A stretch of 63,757 bases of DNA from Methylomonas sp. GTDB lineage: Bacteria; Pseudomonadota; Gammaproteobacteria; Methylococcales; Methylomonadaceae. The stretch spans positions 1 to 63,757 of the forward strand of contig PESC01000057.1 in assembly GCA_002929135.1 (NCBI GenBank), in the 5' to 3' direction. The position numbers were made by a program, and so were the translations under genes. The notes beneath the pieces were generated by a model. It saw only the letters and a program-made list of their open reading frames with translations. It was not told the origin of the DNA and searched no databases. Of the stretch, positions 1-10,502 are shown piece after piece (position 1 is the stretch's first letter; each line of letters opens with the position of its first letter).

Positions 1-45
1 CAAGTGCCATCCGACGATAGAAGACAAGAGTCAATTACGATGCGC

Positions 46-624
46 CTACTTGAACGGCATGATCTGCAAGCCGACCAGAATCATATCGTCTTCCGACTTG
101 ACCCAGGCGATTCGGCCCAGCGCGGCCAGGCCCAGTTCGTTGATTTGCAGCTTGACCGGCACATCGACCCTGACACCAGGATGCTGAACCGCCAGACGCA
201 CACACAAACCTTTCAGTGAGCGGTTCACACCTTCCACATGCAACCTGTCCTTGTCGATGAACAATTCGACGGCGAAGGGTTCGGTCTTGCGATAGCCCCG
301 ACGCTTGAGCCAGAGCTTGTGTGCATTGTGCACCACCGAGAGGAACTCCAGCCCCATCAGGATACGTTTGCGTTCGCCGCGTACCCAGACCACATTCACC
401 TCCCCGGCCAGCATCAATTCCTCGATGAAAATCTCGGCAGTTCTGTCTTCCCGCAACAGATTTTCGAAATCATCAGCGGTGGCCAGCAAAGCGCCGGGAA
501 CGACTTCGATCATGGCGCCTTTCACCGAAACGTCGTAACAATTGAAACGCAGCATTTCGCCGCCGACGCTCAATGTGCCGACTGCATTGAAACTTTTTCG
601 ATAGTCTTTGCGTTCTCTAAACAT
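46..624 (-). CDS. Tandem PilZ-domain protein
   Basis: 192-residue soluble protein. Two PilZ-like halves are visible: an N-terminal one opening with RERKDYRKSF (the RxxxR c-di-GMP arginine motif) followed by DVSVKGAMI (the D/NxSxxG motif), and a second half containing KTEPFAVELFI and NRSLKGLCVRL. PilZ domains bind cyclic di-GMP and usually act as effectors of motility, adhesion or polysaccharide output; the specific target cannot be read here. The ATG at 624 is preferred over a TTG ten codons upstream because GAGGG lies about eight bases before it and the PilZ motif begins at residue 2. It lies downstream of metZ on the same strand. PilZ assignment is good; function is unassigned. Confidence 0.75.
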   Translation of the reverse strand: MFRERKDYRKSFNAVGTLSVGGEMLRFNCYDVSVKGAMIEVVPGALLATADDFENLLREDRTAEIFIEELMLAGEVNVVWVRGERKRILMGLEFLSVVHNAHKLWLKRRGYRKTEPFAVELFIDKDRLHVEGVNRSLKGLCVRLAVQHPGVRVDVPVKLQINELGLAALGRIAWVKSEDDMILVGLQIMPFK

Positions 625-720
625 GGCGGAATATGCCCTCTTTGCGAAAGTCAAGCCTAAGATAGCCGATTTTCAACGATCCAATGACCGATGATCCAAC
701 CGAACCGACTGCAACCGCCG

Positions 721-1902
721 TCACAAACCATTCAACAAGTCGGCCTTGATGTCGGCCAGATGTTCCAGCCCCACCGAAATACGAACCAGGCCATCGCTGA
801 TACCGGCATCGCTGCGGGCTTCCGCTGTCAGGCGGCCATGGGTCGTCGTTGCGGGATGGGTGATCGTGGTTTTGACGTCGCCCAGATTGGCGGTGATCGA
901 CAGCAAGCGGGTCGAATCGATCAGCCGCCAGGCATGCGCCTGACCGCCGGTCAGTTCGACACTCACCACCGCACCGAAATGGCTTTGCTGGCGTCTGGCA
1001 AGTTTGTGCTGGGCATGGGTGGGCAGGCCCGGATAGTGAACCTTGGCAACCCCCGGCTGCTCAACCAGCCATCGAGCCAGCTCAAAGGCATTGTCGCAGT
1101 GGGCTTTCATGCGTAATGCCAAGGTTTCCAGGCCCGAGATGAATACCCAGGCATTGAACGGACTCATGCAGGCGCCGCCGGTGCGCAAATAAGGATAAAT
1201 ATCCTTCTCGATCAGCGCCTCGCTGCCCACCACCGCGCCGCCAACGCAACGACCGTGGCCATCGATGAATTTGGTGGCGGAATGAATCACCAGATCGGCG
1301 CCAAGCGCCAAGGGTTGTTGCAGCACCGGCGTACAGAAACAGTTATCGACGATCAACAGACAACCATGACGATGGGCCATATCGGCCAAAGCACGGATAT
1401 CGGCGATTTCGATCAAGGGATTCGACGGCGTCTCCAGAAACAGAAAGCGGGTATTGGGCTTGATGGCCGCCTCCCAGGCGACCAGGTCGGTCAGCGCGAC
1501 GAAATCGGTTGTTACGCCAAACTTGCCGAAGTAATTCTGAAACGTCAGAACCGTGTTGCCGAACACGCCGCGCGAACACACGACATGGTCGCCCGCCTTC
1601 AACAAGGCCATGCCGACTGCCATGATTGCCGCCATACCCGACGAGAACGCCAGACAACGCTCGCCGCGCTCCATCAGCGCCAACCGCTCCTGAAACACCC
1701 GCACCGTCGGATTGGTGAAGCGGGAGTAGATGTTGCCAGGTTGTTTACCGGTGAAGCGCAATGCCGCCTGTTCGGCTGATTCGAACACATAGCTCGATGT
1801 CATGAAAAGCGGCAGGCTGTGTTCGTCTTCGTGGCTACGCTGTTGACCGGCGCGTATCGCCTGGGTTTCCAGCGCATAGTCCTGCCATCCGGGGTCGGTC
1901 AT
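721..1902 (-). CDS. metZ: O-succinylhomoserine sulfhydrylase
   Basis: 393-residue PLP enzyme of the Cys/Met metabolism family, making homocysteine from O-succinylhomoserine and sulfide in methionine synthesis. The PLP-binding lysine is K211 in SATKFIDGHG, and the family signatures YSRFTNPT and FSSGMAAI are present. The start at 1902 is chosen because it lies 10 bases after the purF stop with GTGAGAAA just upstream; an in-frame extension to 2013 would run inside purF and has no family match. Position directly after purF is the usual Pseudomonas-type arrangement, which favours metZ over metB or cystathionine lyases of the same fold. Confidence 0.92.
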   Translation of the reverse strand: MTDPGWQDYALETQAIRAGQQRSHEDEHSLPLFMTSSYVFESAEQAALRFTGKQPGNIYSRFTNPTVRVFQERLALMERGERCLAFSSGMAAIMAVGMALLKAGDHVVCSRGVFGNTVLTFQNYFGKFGVTTDFVALTDLVAWEAAIKPNTRFLFLETPSNPLIEIADIRALADMAHRHGCLLIVDNCFCTPVLQQPLALGADLVIHSATKFIDGHGRCVGGAVVGSEALIEKDIYPYLRTGGACMSPFNAWVFISGLETLALRMKAHCDNAFELARWLVEQPGVAKVHYPGLPTHAQHKLARRQQSHFGAVVSVELTGGQAHAWRLIDSTRLLSITANLGDVKTTITHPATTTHGRLTAEARSDAGISDGLVRISVGLEHLADIKADLLNGL

Positions 1903-1912
1903 GTCGGGTTTC

Positions 1913-3415
1913 TCACTGACTGGCTGCGGTGACGCTGCGGTTATTGCGCCGTTCCTGGGCATGATCGTTACGCAGGGCCTCGATACGGGCGAGATAGTCG
2001 TCGCCGATGTCACCGGTGACGTACTCGCGGCTGAAGCACGAGGTATCGAATTGCGCGATCGCCCGGTTGCCCTTGCCTACTGCATCGATCAGGTCATCCA
2101 GGTCTTGATAAATCAGGCGGTCGGCACCGATGGCCTCACAAACCTCCGCCTCGCTACGACCATGGGCGATCAGCTCATGCGCCGCCGGCATGTCGATGCC
2201 GTAGACATTGGGATAGCGCACCGGCGGTGCCGCCGATGCGAAATAGACGTGTTTGGCACCGGCTTCGCGCGCCATCTGGATGATCTGCTCGGAAGTGGTG
2301 CCGCGCACCACGGAATCGTCCACCAGCAATACGTTCTTGCCGCTGAATTCCAGGGCAATGGCGTTGAGTTTCTGCTTCACCGATTTTCGGCGCATTTTCT
2401 GGCCCGGCATGATGAAGGTGCGGCCTATGTAGCGGTTTTTCATGAAGCCTTCGCGGAACTTGACCCCTAAATCCTGGGCGATTTGCAGCGCCGCCGTGCG
2501 GCTGGTGTCGGGAATCGGAATCACCACGTCGATGTCGTGATCGGGCCAGTCACGCAGAATTTTTTCAGCCAGCTTATGACCCATGCGCATGCGGGCCTTG
2601 TAGACCGAAATGTCGTCGATGATGGAGTCTGGCCTAGCGAAATAGACGTATTCGAAAATGCACGGACTATGGTTGATTTTTTCCGCACATTGCCGGGTAT
2701 GAAAGGTGCCGTTGGCCTCGATGAATACGGCCTCGCCGGGAGCGATGTCGCGTAGCAGTTTGAAATCGAGCACATCCAGCGCCACGCTTTCCGAGGCCAT
2801 CATGTAATCGGTCGAGCCATCCTCATTATTGCGTTCGCCGAACACGATGGGGCGTATGCCGTTGGGGTCGCGAAAGCCCAGAATGCCGTAACCGGCAATC
2901 ATGATGACCACGGCATAGGCACCCCGACAACGCCGGTGCACACCGGATACGGCCTCAAACACATCGTCCACCGTCAGCGTCAGACGGCCCGCCTGTTGCA
3001 ACTCGTGGGCGAATACGTTGAGCAGGACTTCGGAATCGGAATCGGTATTGATATGGCGTTGGTCGTCGACGAACACCTGGACTTTCAACTCCTCGGCGTT
3101 GGTCAGATTGCCGTTGTGCGCCAGCGCCAGACCGAACGGCGAATTGACATAAAACGGCTGGGCTTCTGCCGAACTGGTGCAACCCGCCGTCGGATAGCGC
3201 ACATGGGCAATACCCATATTGCCCTTGAGTTTGAGCATCTGCTTGCTGGAAAACACGTCGCGGGCAAGCCCGTTGTCCTTGCGCAGATGCAGCCTGGAGC
3301 CTTCGCAGGTTGCGATGCCGGCCGCATCCTGGCCACGATGCTGAAGCACCATTAAGGCTTCATATAGCTCCTGGTTGACATTCTGATTGGAAACGATTGC
3401 GGCGATACCACACAT
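1913..3415 (-). CDS. purF: Amidophosphoribosyltransferase
   Basis: 500-residue glutamine PRPP amidotransferase, catalysing the first committed step of purine synthesis (PRPP plus glutamine to phosphoribosylamine). The start is fixed by MCGIAAIV: Cys2 becomes the N-terminal nucleophile of the Ntn glutaminase domain once Met is removed. The glutaminase half is followed by a type I phosphoribosyltransferase domain with the PRPP loop [13 protein letters not shown] near residue 363. Upstream in-frame codons to 3538 overlap cvpA and would block maturation of Cys2. It lies 23 bases after cvpA, the conserved cvpA-purF pair. Confidence 0.96.
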   Translation of the reverse strand: MCGIAAIVSNQNVNQELYEALMVLQHRGQDAAGIATCEGSRLHLRKDNGLARDVFSSKQMLKLKGNMGIAHVRYPTAGCTSSAEAQPFYVNSPFGLALAHNGNLTNAEELKVQVFVDDQRHINTDSDSEVLLNVFAHELQQAGRLTLTVDDVFEAVSGVHRRCRGAYAVVIMIAGYGILGFRDPNGIRPIVFGERNNEDGSTDYMMASESVALDVLDFKLLRDIAPGEAVFIEANGTFHTRQCAEKINHSPCIFEYVYFARPDSIIDDISVYKARMRMGHKLAEKILRDWPDHDIDVVIPIPDTSRTAALQIAQDLGVKFREGFMKNRYIGRTFIMPGQKMRRKSVKQKLNAIALEFSGKNVLLVDDSVVRGTTSEQIIQMAREAGAKHVYFASAAPPVRYPNVYGIDMPAAHELIAHGRSEAEVCEAIGADRLIYQDLDDLIDAVGKGNRAIAQFDTSCFSREYVTGDIGDDYLARIEALRNDHAQERRNNRSVTAASQ

Positions 3416-3438
3416 AACAAACCCAAAAGTTGAGGTAA

Positions 3439-3957
3439 CTATCGATAATTGATGTAACTGGCAAGATCGGACGGCACATGCTGCTTCAACCAGACGGCTA
3501 ACGTCTGGAATGGCGGAATCAGTAGCGATTGTTTCCACCAGCCATCCTCGGGTAAGGGGGTCAGCCCTGCCAGCATGACCATCAGCGCTACCAGTACCGC
3601 ACCACGCACCATGCCAAACACCATGCCCAGCAGCCTGTCGGTTCCGGTCAAGCCGGTTTTTTCGATCAGTTGGCCGAGGATGAAGCCTATCAGGCTACCC
3701 AGCATCAGCGTGATGACGAACAACGCCAGAAACGCTGTGGCGATTCTGGCCGAAGGGTAGGTAATGCTGTCCTGCAACAGCACCGAAAAATCCCGGCTGT
3801 AGTGCATGCCGACGCCGATGGCCACAGTCCAGATGGTCAGCGCGAACACTTCGCGAATCAGGCCGCGCCAAAGCCCCATCACGCAGGACAGTGCGACGAT
3901 GGCGGCGATCAGGTAATCCACCCACACCATCTTGTCGATTGGCATTACATCCAGCAT
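3439..3957 (-). CDS. cvpA: CvpA family inner-membrane protein
   Basis: 172-residue integral membrane protein with about four hydrophobic helices ([65 protein letters not shown]). The family is known from colicin V production and, in several bacteria, from envelope stress or bile resistance; the biochemical role is not settled. The signature WRGLIREV after the first helix is typical. Three in-frame ATGs (3957, 3945, 3930) are possible and no Shine-Dalgarno decides among them. It sits between dedD and purF as in many gammaproteobacteria. Confidence 0.9.
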   Translation of the reverse strand: MLDVMPIDKMVWVDYLIAAIVALSCVMGLWRGLIREVFALTIWTVAIGVGMHYSRDFSVLLQDSITYPSARIATAFLALFVITLMLGSLIGFILGQLIEKTGLTGTDRLLGMVFGMVRGAVLVALMVMLAGLTPLPEDGWWKQSLLIPPFQTLAVWLKQHVPSDLASYINYR

Positions 3958-3986
3958 GGGATAGCCCGTTGGATATGTTCAGGAGA

Positions 3987-4775
3987 TTATTCGTCGCCGG
4001 AGATGAAACTACTGACGTTGATCTGCGCCAGCTTGTTCTTGACGGCTTGCGCCTTGGCCTTGTCCAGCATAGGCCCTACCCTAACCTTGAACACCGGCCC
4101 TTTGTCACTCGCCACTTCCTTGATGGATACGGCAAAGCCTTGCTGTTTGAGATTGTCGTGCAATGCCATGGCATTGACCTTCTGGCCGAAGCTGCCGACG
4201 TTCAGGTACAAACGGGTCACACCTGCTGCTGCGGGCGCTGGCATTGCTGTTGGGGCTGTTGCCGCCAGTGACTTGCTTGCGGCTTCGGCGGGTGCGGGTG
4301 TTTTCGCCGCCTTGGGTATCACGGGTGCCGGTGCTGGTGCGGGCGGCTGCACTGCTGCGGGTTTAGTTTTGGTGACCGGCGCGACGGGCGCTACGTCGTC
4401 TTCTGCCTCAGCAATCGCCATAGGCGCTTCTTTGACCGGCGGCTGATTTTTCGCGGTTGCCGGTTCGGTTTGCTTCTCGGTCAAGCGTAATTTAGTTTTA
4501 GGCGCGGGAAATTCTTCATCGCCTTCATCGACGAATGCGGGTGGCTGGCTGACCGGTTTCTCGGCGGGGGCATCGGTGGCGACATCCTCGACTTTCTCCG
4601 GCAGCGGCATGATCTCGACATCCTGGGCCTTGGCCGGCATTTCGGGAATTTTCAATTCGTTGACGGTTTTACCGGTTTCATCGATGGGGTCGTCGAACAG
4701 CATGGGGACAAAAATCGCCGCTAGTGCTGTGATGACGGCAGCGCCAATCAATCGTTGCTTCAATTCTTGATCCAT
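3987..4775 (-). CDS. dedD: SPOR-domain cell division protein, DedD-like
   Basis: 262 residues: a short cytoplasmic start MDQELKQRLIGA, one transmembrane helix (roughly residues 10-26), a long Pro/Ala/Lys-rich periplasmic linker, and a C-terminal SPOR domain from about residue 187 (RLYLNVGSFGQKVNA to the end). SPOR domains bind denuded septal peptidoglycan, so it probably localises to the division site. MDQ(E)LKQRLIGA is characteristic of DedD. GAGGTAA precedes the ATG and overlaps the end of folC, indicating coupled expression. Confidence 0.9.
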   Translation of the reverse strand: MDQELKQRLIGAAVITALAAIFVPMLFDDPIDETGKTVNELKIPEMPAKAQDVEIMPLPEKVEDVATDAPAEKPVSQPPAFVDEGDEEFPAPKTKLRLTEKQTEPATAKNQPPVKEAPMAIAEAEDDVAPVAPVTKTKPAAVQPPAPAPAPVIPKAAKTPAPAEAASKSLAATAPTAMPAPAAAGVTRLYLNVGSFGQKVNAMALHDNLKQQGFAVSIKEVASDKGPVFKVRVGPMLDKAKAQAVKNKLAQINVSSFISGDE

Positions 4776-4779
4776 AGGG

Positions 4780-6051
4780 TTACCTCGGGTCGAAATGGGA
4801 TAGACAGTCGGACACGAGCAAAAAAGACCCGAACACCAGGATCAAATCATCGGGGCCAGCCTGTAGCGTGGCCGCCGTGTACGTGTCGGCAAAATCGGCA
4901 TGACCGCCGTGTACCTTGGCGATGCCTTGCTGGACGAAATGCTGCATCAACAAGTCATGATCGGCAGCACGCGGGCTTTTCAACGGTGCCAAGTACCAGG
5001 TATCGACACGATCGCGCATCAAGCTCAGCACACTGGCGATGTCCTTGTCTTTCATGATCGCAAAAACCGCATGAATTCTGACAGCGGGGAAAGCGTCCTG
5101 CAAATAATCATGTAGTGTCGCCACTGCTTGCGGGTTGTGGCCAACATCGACCAGCACGGCAGGCGTACCGGCAAGCAACTGAAACCGCCCTGGCAGCCGG
5201 GTGGCGACCAGACCTTCGCGTATCGCCAGGTCGGCGACGGGCAGAATAGTTGCAATCGAACGCAAAGCCATGATGGCTGCCGCTGCGTTGCGATATTGAT
5301 GTTCACCTTGCAAAAACGGCTGGGGAAGATCATTGATTTGCCCGCCCTGCCCTATCCAGCGCCATACGCCTTGCTGTTTGACGTAACTGAAATCAGCCCC
5401 CAGCGCGAATAACCGGGCGCCTTTATCCTCGGCAACCTCGAATAGCGAACGTGGCGCCTGGTCGTCGCCGATGATGGCGGGGCGATCTGGCCGGAAAATA
5501 CCGGCTTTCTCCCGACCTATGGCGTCCACCGTACCGCCCAGCCACTCGACGTGATCCAAGCCTATGGTGGTCACGATGGCGGCATCGGCATCAATGATGT
5601 TGACGGCATCGAGGCGCCCGCCCATGCCGACTTCCAGTATCTGCACATCGACGTTGCGCCGCCGGAAAATATCCAGCGCCGCCAGGGTGCCAAATTCGAA
5701 ATAACTCAGGCTGGTTGCGCCGCGAACGCTATCGATGCGTTCGAAGGCAGCACAGATGTCGTCGTCAGCGACCGCTGAGCCGTCGATGCGGATGCGTTCG
5801 TTGTAACGGATGATGTGCGGCGAGGTGTAGGCGCCCACCTTGTAACCCGCCGCGCGGCACATCGATTCCAGATAGGCCACGGTGGAACCCTTGCCGTTGG
5901 TGCCGCCGACCGTCACCGTCACTGGCAAGACCTGGCCGCCCGCAAGCTGGCGAAATACCGCAGCAACACGCTCCAGCCCCAGATCGATGGGCCTTGGGTG
6001 ATACTGCTCCTGCCAGCGCAGCCAGTCATCTAACGAATCGAATCGCGCCAT
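4780..6051 (-). CDS. folC: Bifunctional folylpolyglutamate/dihydrofolate synthase
   Basis: 423-residue Mur-ligase-family enzyme that adds glutamate to dihydropteroate and to tetrahydrofolates. The ATP loop VGGTNGKGSTVAYLE lies near residues 48-62, and the folate-side motifs YTSPH and MGGRLDAVN are present. The C-terminal ligase domain contains VLVDVGHNPQA. Length is normal. The gene lies 14 bases after accD and 4 bases before dedD, inside the trp-acc-pur superoperon. Confidence 0.95.
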   Translation of the reverse strand: MARFDSLDDWLRWQEQYHPRPIDLGLERVAAVFRQLAGGQVLPVTVTVGGTNGKGSTVAYLESMCRAAGYKVGAYTSPHIIRYNERIRIDGSAVADDDICAAFERIDSVRGATSLSYFEFGTLAALDIFRRRNVDVQILEVGMGGRLDAVNIIDADAAIVTTIGLDHVEWLGGTVDAIGREKAGIFRPDRPAIIGDDQAPRSLFEVAEDKGARLFALGADFSYVKQQGVWRWIGQGGQINDLPQPFLQGEHQYRNAAAAIMALRSIATILPVADLAIREGLVATRLPGRFQLLAGTPAVLVDVGHNPQAVATLHDYLQDAFPAVRIHAVFAIMKDKDIASVLSLMRDRVDTWYLAPLKSPRAADHDLLMQHFVQQGIAKVHGGHADFADTYTAATLQAGPDDLILVFGSFLLVSDCLSHFDPR

Positions 6052-6065
6052 TGCAGGCTGAGGGT

Positions 6066-6983
6066 TCAGGGCAGGTCGGCATTGAGTGTGCTGATTGACG
6101 GGCTGACCAGGCTTGCGTCGGCATCGTGTTCAGCAGGGTAGAGAATCGCCAGCATGGCGGCGATTTTTTCCCGCATTTCTCGGCGATCAATAATCATGTC
6201 GATGGCACCGTGTTCCTGCAAGAATTCGCTGCGCTGAAAACCCTCGGGCAATTTTTCGCGCACGGTCTGTTCGATGACACGGGGACCAGCGAACCCGATC
6301 AAGGCATCGGGTTCGGCAACATTGATGTCGCCCAGCATAGCCAGGCTGGCAGACACGCCGCCCATGGTCGGGTCGGTCATGAACGAAATGTAGGGAATCC
6401 CGGCATCGGCCAGTTTGGTCAATGCCGCACTGGTTTTGGTCATTTGAAACAGGGAAAACAGCGATTCCTGCATACGCGCACCACCGCTGGCAGTAAATAC
6501 GATGAACGGTGCTTGCGCGGCCAGGCTTTCGTTGACACCGCGCACGAAGCGTTCGCCAACGACAGAACCCATCGAGCCGCCCATGAAGGAAAAATCGAAG
6601 GCGGCGGCTACGATGTCGCGGCCCTGCAAACGGCCTTTCATGACCACCAGCGCGTCGTTCTCGTTGCTTTGTTTCTGCGCCTGGCTGATGCGATCCTTGT
6701 AACGCTTGCTGTCCTTGAATTTCAGCGGATCGCTGGGCTTGAGGCCAGCACCGATTTCCTGGCGACCGTCTTCGTCGAGGAATATATCGAGCCGTTCGCG
6801 GGCAGAAATACGCAAATGATGGTCGCACTTGGGGCAAACGCTGAGGTTTTTCACCAGTTCGGCATTGAACAGGATGGCGTCGCAGCGCGGGCATTTATTC
6901 CACAGACCTTCGGGAACCGAGGTGCGCTTGGCTGCGCTGTCGGTTCGTATCACGGACGGTACTAATTTTTCAAACCAACTCAT
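6066..6983 (-). CDS. accD: Acetyl-CoA carboxylase carboxyltransferase subunit beta
   Basis: 305-residue subunit that, with AccA, transfers the carboxyl group from carboxybiotin to acetyl-CoA in fatty acid synthesis. An N-terminal zinc ribbon is visible with cysteines at 31, 34, 50 and 53. The crotonase-like core carries [12 protein letters not shown] and the oxyanion region TMGGVSAS. Length and start (MSWFEKL) match the family. It follows trpA by 24 bases, a conserved neighbour pair in gammaproteobacteria. Confidence 0.96.
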   Translation of the reverse strand: MSWFEKLVPSVIRTDSAAKRTSVPEGLWNKCPRCDAILFNAELVKNLSVCPKCDHHLRISARERLDIFLDEDGRQEIGAGLKPSDPLKFKDSKRYKDRISQAQKQSNENDALVVMKGRLQGRDIVAAAFDFSFMGGSMGSVVGERFVRGVNESLAAQAPFIVFTASGGARMQESLFSLFQMTKTSAALTKLADAGIPYISFMTDPTMGGVSASLAMLGDINVAEPDALIGFAGPRVIEQTVREKLPEGFQRSEFLQEHGAIDMIIDRREMREKIAAMLAILYPAEHDADASLVSPSISTLNADLP

Positions 6984-7007
6984 GGGTCGTCTACTCCGGC
7001 TGACTGA

Positions 7008-7811
7008 TTAACGGTCGATGGCATGGCGGATGGATGCGAGCAAGGTGATGATCTCGCTGCGAGCACGGCCAGGATCATCGAGATGGGCTTCTATCTTGCT
7101 TATCAACGCACTGCCTATCACCACGCCGTCGGCAAAGCCTGCAAGGGTTTCCGCCGTTTCAGCATCTTTGACACCGAAACCCACACCCACAGGCAGCGCA
7201 GTGTTCTGCCGGATCAACGCCAGTTTCTCCGCTACATCGCGGGTGTCGAGATGCCCGGCGCCAGTCACGCCTTTCAGCGAGACGTAATACAGATAACCGC
7301 TGCCGACCTCGTCCATTTTCCGCACCCGCTCGGCGCTGGTGTTGGGCGCCAGCAGGAAAATCTGATCGATGCCGCGAGCACGCAGCAAAGCCACGCATTC
7401 TGCGGATTCTTCCGGCGGCAGATCGACCGTCAGCACGCCGTCGATGTCAGCCCGCTGCGCGGCATTGGCAAAGTCTTCATAGCCCATGATTTCAATCGGG
7501 TTGAGATAACCCATCAGCACCAGTGGCGTAGTTTGATTGGTTTTGCGAAATTCCGTTGCCATGGCCAGGGTTTTGCGCAAACCCACACGGTGCGCCAGGG
7601 CACGCTCACTGGCCCGCTGAATGACGGGGCCGTCGGCCATAGGGTCGGAAAACGGCACACCCAGTTCGATGATGTCGGCACCGGCTTTGACCATGTCGTG
7701 CAGCATGGGCACGGTGAAGCCGGGTTCGGGGTCGCCAGCGGTGATGAACGGAATCAGCGCCTTGCGCCCCGAGGTTTTGAGTTGTGCGAATGTATGGTCC
7801 AGGCGGCTCAT
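7008..7811 (-). CDS. trpA: Tryptophan synthase alpha chain
   Basis: 267-residue TIM-barrel subunit that cleaves indole-3-glycerol phosphate to indole and glyceraldehyde 3-phosphate, passing indole to TrpB. Catalytic Glu49 ([11 protein letters not shown]) and Asp60 (MADGP) match the well-studied enterobacterial numbering, and the phosphate-binding end GFGVKDAET is intact. The start codon overlaps the trpB stop by four bases (ATGA), indicating translational coupling of the alpha-beta complex. Confidence 0.97.
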   Translation of the reverse strand: MSRLDHTFAQLKTSGRKALIPFITAGDPEPGFTVPMLHDMVKAGADIIELGVPFSDPMADGPVIQRASERALAHRVGLRKTLAMATEFRKTNQTTPLVLMGYLNPIEIMGYEDFANAAQRADIDGVLTVDLPPEESAECVALLRARGIDQIFLLAPNTSAERVRKMDEVGSGYLYYVSLKGVTGAGHLDTRDVAEKLALIRQNTALPVGVGFGVKDAETAETLAGFADGVVIGSALISKIEAHLDDPGRARSEIITLLASIRHAIDR

Positions 7812-9010
7812 AAGCGGATGCCCTCACGCTGCATGATGGTGTGCATATCTTTGTCGCCACGCCCCGACAGATTGACGACGATGATGCGGTCTTTGCCCAG
7901 CGTGGGTGCCAGTTTAGCGGCGTATGCCAGCGCGTGACTGGATTCCAGTGCCGGGATGATGCCTTCCATGCGGGTCAGGGCATGGAAACCCTGCAAGGCT
8001 TCGTCGTCGGTGATGCTGACATAATCAGCCCGACCGATGTCTTTCAACCAGGCGTGTTCCGGCCCGACGCCGGGATAATCCAGACCGGCCGAGATGGAAT
8101 GGGTTTCGATGATTTCACCGTCGTCATCGGCCATTAGATAGGTACGATTGCCGTGCAACACGCCAGGGCGACCCGCCGACAAGGGCGCCGAGTGACGCCC
8201 GGTGGCTATGCCGTCGCCTGCGGCTTCGACGCCATAAAATTTGACGGATTCATCGTCGATGAAGGGGTAAAACAAGCCAATGGCATTGGAACCGCCACCG
8301 ACACAGGCCACCAGCGCATCCGGCAAACGCCCGGTTTGGGCCAGGCATTGCTGCTTGGCTTCACGGCCTATCACGGCCTGGAAGTCGCGCACCATGGCGG
8401 GATAGGGATGAGGGCCTGCGACGGTGCCTATGATGTAAAAAGTGTCGTCGATGTGGGTGACCCAGTCGCGCAAGGCTTCGTTAAGGGCATCCTTGAGGGT
8501 TTTCGAACCCGACTCGACCGCAACCACCGTCGCACCCAGCAATTTCATGCGGTATACGTTCAGGGCCTGACGGGCAACATCGACCGCGCCCATGTAAACC
8601 ACGCATTCCAGCCCCAGCCGCGCTGCCACCGTGGCAGTGGCGACACCGTGCTGACCGGCGCCGGTTTCGGCGATGATGCGGGTTTTGCCCATGCGTTTGG
8701 CCAGCAAGGCCTGGCCTACCGTGTTGTTGACCTTGTGAGCGCCGGTGTGATTCAGGTCTTCGCGCTTCAGGTAAATCTGAGCACCGCCCAGTGCCTGGCT
8801 CCAGCGTTGCGCGTGGTACAGCGGCGATGGCCTGCCGACGTAATCGCGCAGATCGGCATCCAGCTCGGCGATGAATTCGGGGTCTTGCAGATAGCGTTGG
8901 TAGGCCTGGTTGAGTTCGGTAATGGCCGGCATCAGCGTTTCCGCCACGAAAATACCACCGTAGGGGCCGAAATGCCCCCGGGCGTCCGGCATGTCGTAAT
9001 GATCTGTCAT
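7808..9010 (-). CDS. trpB: Tryptophan synthase beta chain
   Basis: 400-residue PLP enzyme that condenses indole with serine to tryptophan. The PLP lysine is K93 in [11 protein letters not shown], and the phosphate-binding glycine loop [10 protein letters not shown] is present. [13 protein letters not shown] at the N-terminus is typical of the TrpB1 family. It is followed by trpA with a four-base overlap and preceded by trpF at 39 bases. Confidence 0.97.
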   Translation of the reverse strand: MTDHYDMPDARGHFGPYGGIFVAETLMPAITELNQAYQRYLQDPEFIAELDADLRDYVGRPSPLYHAQRWSQALGGAQIYLKREDLNHTGAHKVNNTVGQALLAKRMGKTRIIAETGAGQHGVATATVAARLGLECVVYMGAVDVARQALNVYRMKLLGATVVAVESGSKTLKDALNEALRDWVTHIDDTFYIIGTVAGPHPYPAMVRDFQAVIGREAKQQCLAQTGRLPDALVACVGGGSNAIGLFYPFIDDESVKFYGVEAAGDGIATGRHSAPLSAGRPGVLHGNRTYLMADDDGEIIETHSISAGLDYPGVGPEHAWLKDIGRADYVSITDDEALQGFHALTRMEGIIPALESSHALAYAAKLAPTLGKDRIIVVNLSGRGDKDMHTIMQREGIRL

Positions 9011-9048
9011 CGTCGTGTTATGTCGCCTGGGTTTATGTCGTCTGGGTT

Positions 9049-9669
9049 TTATAGCGTTTGGTTGGTTTTTCTGATGAATTCCGCCATTTTGGCCGGGCTT
9101 TTGATGCCTTTGGCCACTTCCACACCGCTGCTGACATCCAGCGCGTAAGGTCTGACGCTGCGCACTGCGTGTTCGGCATTATCCGCTGTCAGTCCGCCTG
9201 CCAAAATCAGCGGCAAGGTCAGATCGTTCGGAATCAAATCCCAATCGAAGCGGCTGCCAGTGCCGCCCTGGACGCCTGGATGCCAGGCATCCAGCAACAG
9301 ACCGGCGGCATCGCCGTAGCCGGACTGGATTCGGGCCAGGTCGGTGCCAGGTTGCATGCGGATTGCCTTGATGTAGGCGCGATCGTACATGCGACATTGT
9401 TCGGGTGCTTCATCGCCATGAAATTGCAGGCAATCGATCCTGACCTTGGCCTGCACCGTGCGGATCCAGTCAGGCTCGGCATCGACGAACAAACCGACCA
9501 CGCTGACGAAGGCCGGTAACGCCGACACGATGTCTGCCGCAACCTCCACACCGATGTTGCGCGGGCTGGGCGGATAAAACACCAGCCCCATGGCATCCAC
9601 ACCCAGAGCCGCCGCTGCCAGTGCATCGTCTTTGCGTGTAAAGCCGCAAATCTTGACCCGTGTGCGCAT
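9049..9669 (-). CDS. trpF: Phosphoribosylanthranilate isomerase
   Basis: 206-residue TIM-barrel enzyme that performs the Amadori rearrangement of phosphoribosylanthranilate. The start at 9669 gives [16 protein letters not shown], with the catalytic Cys8 at the conserved position; a longer reading to 9861 adds 64 residues with no family counterpart. The C-terminal LAGGLTADN and LDVSSGVE motifs (catalytic Asp, phosphate binding) are intact. First gene of the trp-acc-pur run in this window; the usual upstream partner truA is absent here. Confidence 0.95.
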   Translation of the reverse strand: MRTRVKICGFTRKDDALAAAALGVDAMGLVFYPPSPRNIGVEVAADIVSALPAFVSVVGLFVDAEPDWIRTVQAKVRIDCLQFHGDEAPEQCRMYDRAYIKAIRMQPGTDLARIQSGYGDAAGLLLDAWHPGVQGGTGSRFDWDLIPNDLTLPLILAGGLTADNAEHAVRSVRPYALDVSSGVEVAKGIKSPAKMAEFIRKTNQTL

Positions 9670-9766
9670 GACTCCGCCCGAAAAAAAGTGCGCAAGCATA
9701 TCACAAGACACCAGGCTTGCAGACGCAGCGTTGCGGCACGATCGTTTTCTCCCGGCCCGTCGCCTG

Positions 9767-10447
9767 TCACGGATGATGGTCGTGACCGACACCTGGGTGT
9801 TGATCGGGGCTGGCATCGCCTTCGTGCAGATGCTGCTGAGCGGCGGCCTCGTTCCCTGCATCGGCCGCTTCGACTGCTACACCAAATTTGTAGACCATAT
9901 AACCACCCAGATCGGCGGTAAGCAACAACAATGCCACCAGTATCGATGCCAGGCTCAGAAACAACCCATTCCCCCGCCCTGCCCGTTCAACCTGGCCGAA
10001 CCAGCGCCAGATCGACAGCGCCAATGCCATCGAAAACACCGAGATGCCCAGATGCTCGTGACGCTCCATGATTTCATGCACCTCACCGCCATGCGCCACC
10101 GTACCTGCAGCTATCAAACCGGCAATCACCGTGATACCGGCAAACAGCGTGCCCAGGTAGAGCAGGCCCGAGGCAAACCTGCGCCATTCGGTTTTACGCA
10201 AAGCCACACCCAGCACATCGGCCAGCAGAAACAGCGACAACAAGGCGATGGGAAAATGCACCCAGAGCGGATGCAGGTTGCGCATGGTGGCAAGCCCCGG
10301 CAGCAACCGGGTAACCATGTCAGCGGGCGACAACGTCACCAGGGTTTCGACAAAGGTCAAAATACCGGCAACCATCCCGGCGATACCATCGCCCGAATCG
10401 CCGCCGCCATGCACCGCAAACTGTAAATCCTGTACCAGATCAATCAT
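9767..10447 (-). CDS. DUF2231 family membrane protein
   Basis: About 226 residues. The core carries NLHPLWVHFPIALL, the signature of DUF2231 proteins, followed by at least four hydrophobic helices and conserved histidines (HGGEVHEIMERHEHLG). The family is often proposed to bind haem or take part in respiratory electron transfer, but the role is unproven. The C-terminus is hydrophilic and His-rich (GVGHDHHP), which could bind metal. The ATG at 10447 is preceded by AGGGGGG at good spacing; a GTG one codon upstream is the alternative. Located between trpF and apbE on the same strand. Confidence 0.75.
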   Translation of the reverse strand: MIDLVQDLQFAVHGGGDSGDGIAGMVAGILTFVETLVTLSPADMVTRLLPGLATMRNLHPLWVHFPIALLSLFLLADVLGVALRKTEWRRFASGLLYLGTLFAGITVIAGLIAAGTVAHGGEVHEIMERHEHLGISVFSMALALSIWRWFGQVERAGRGNGLFLSLASILVALLLLTADLGGYMVYKFGVAVEAADAGNEAAAQQHLHEGDASPDQHPGVGHDHHP

Positions 10448-10502
10448 CACATCCCCCCCTGTTTTTTATGTGAAATCGTCGTGCAAACCAGACCGCACGG
10501 CA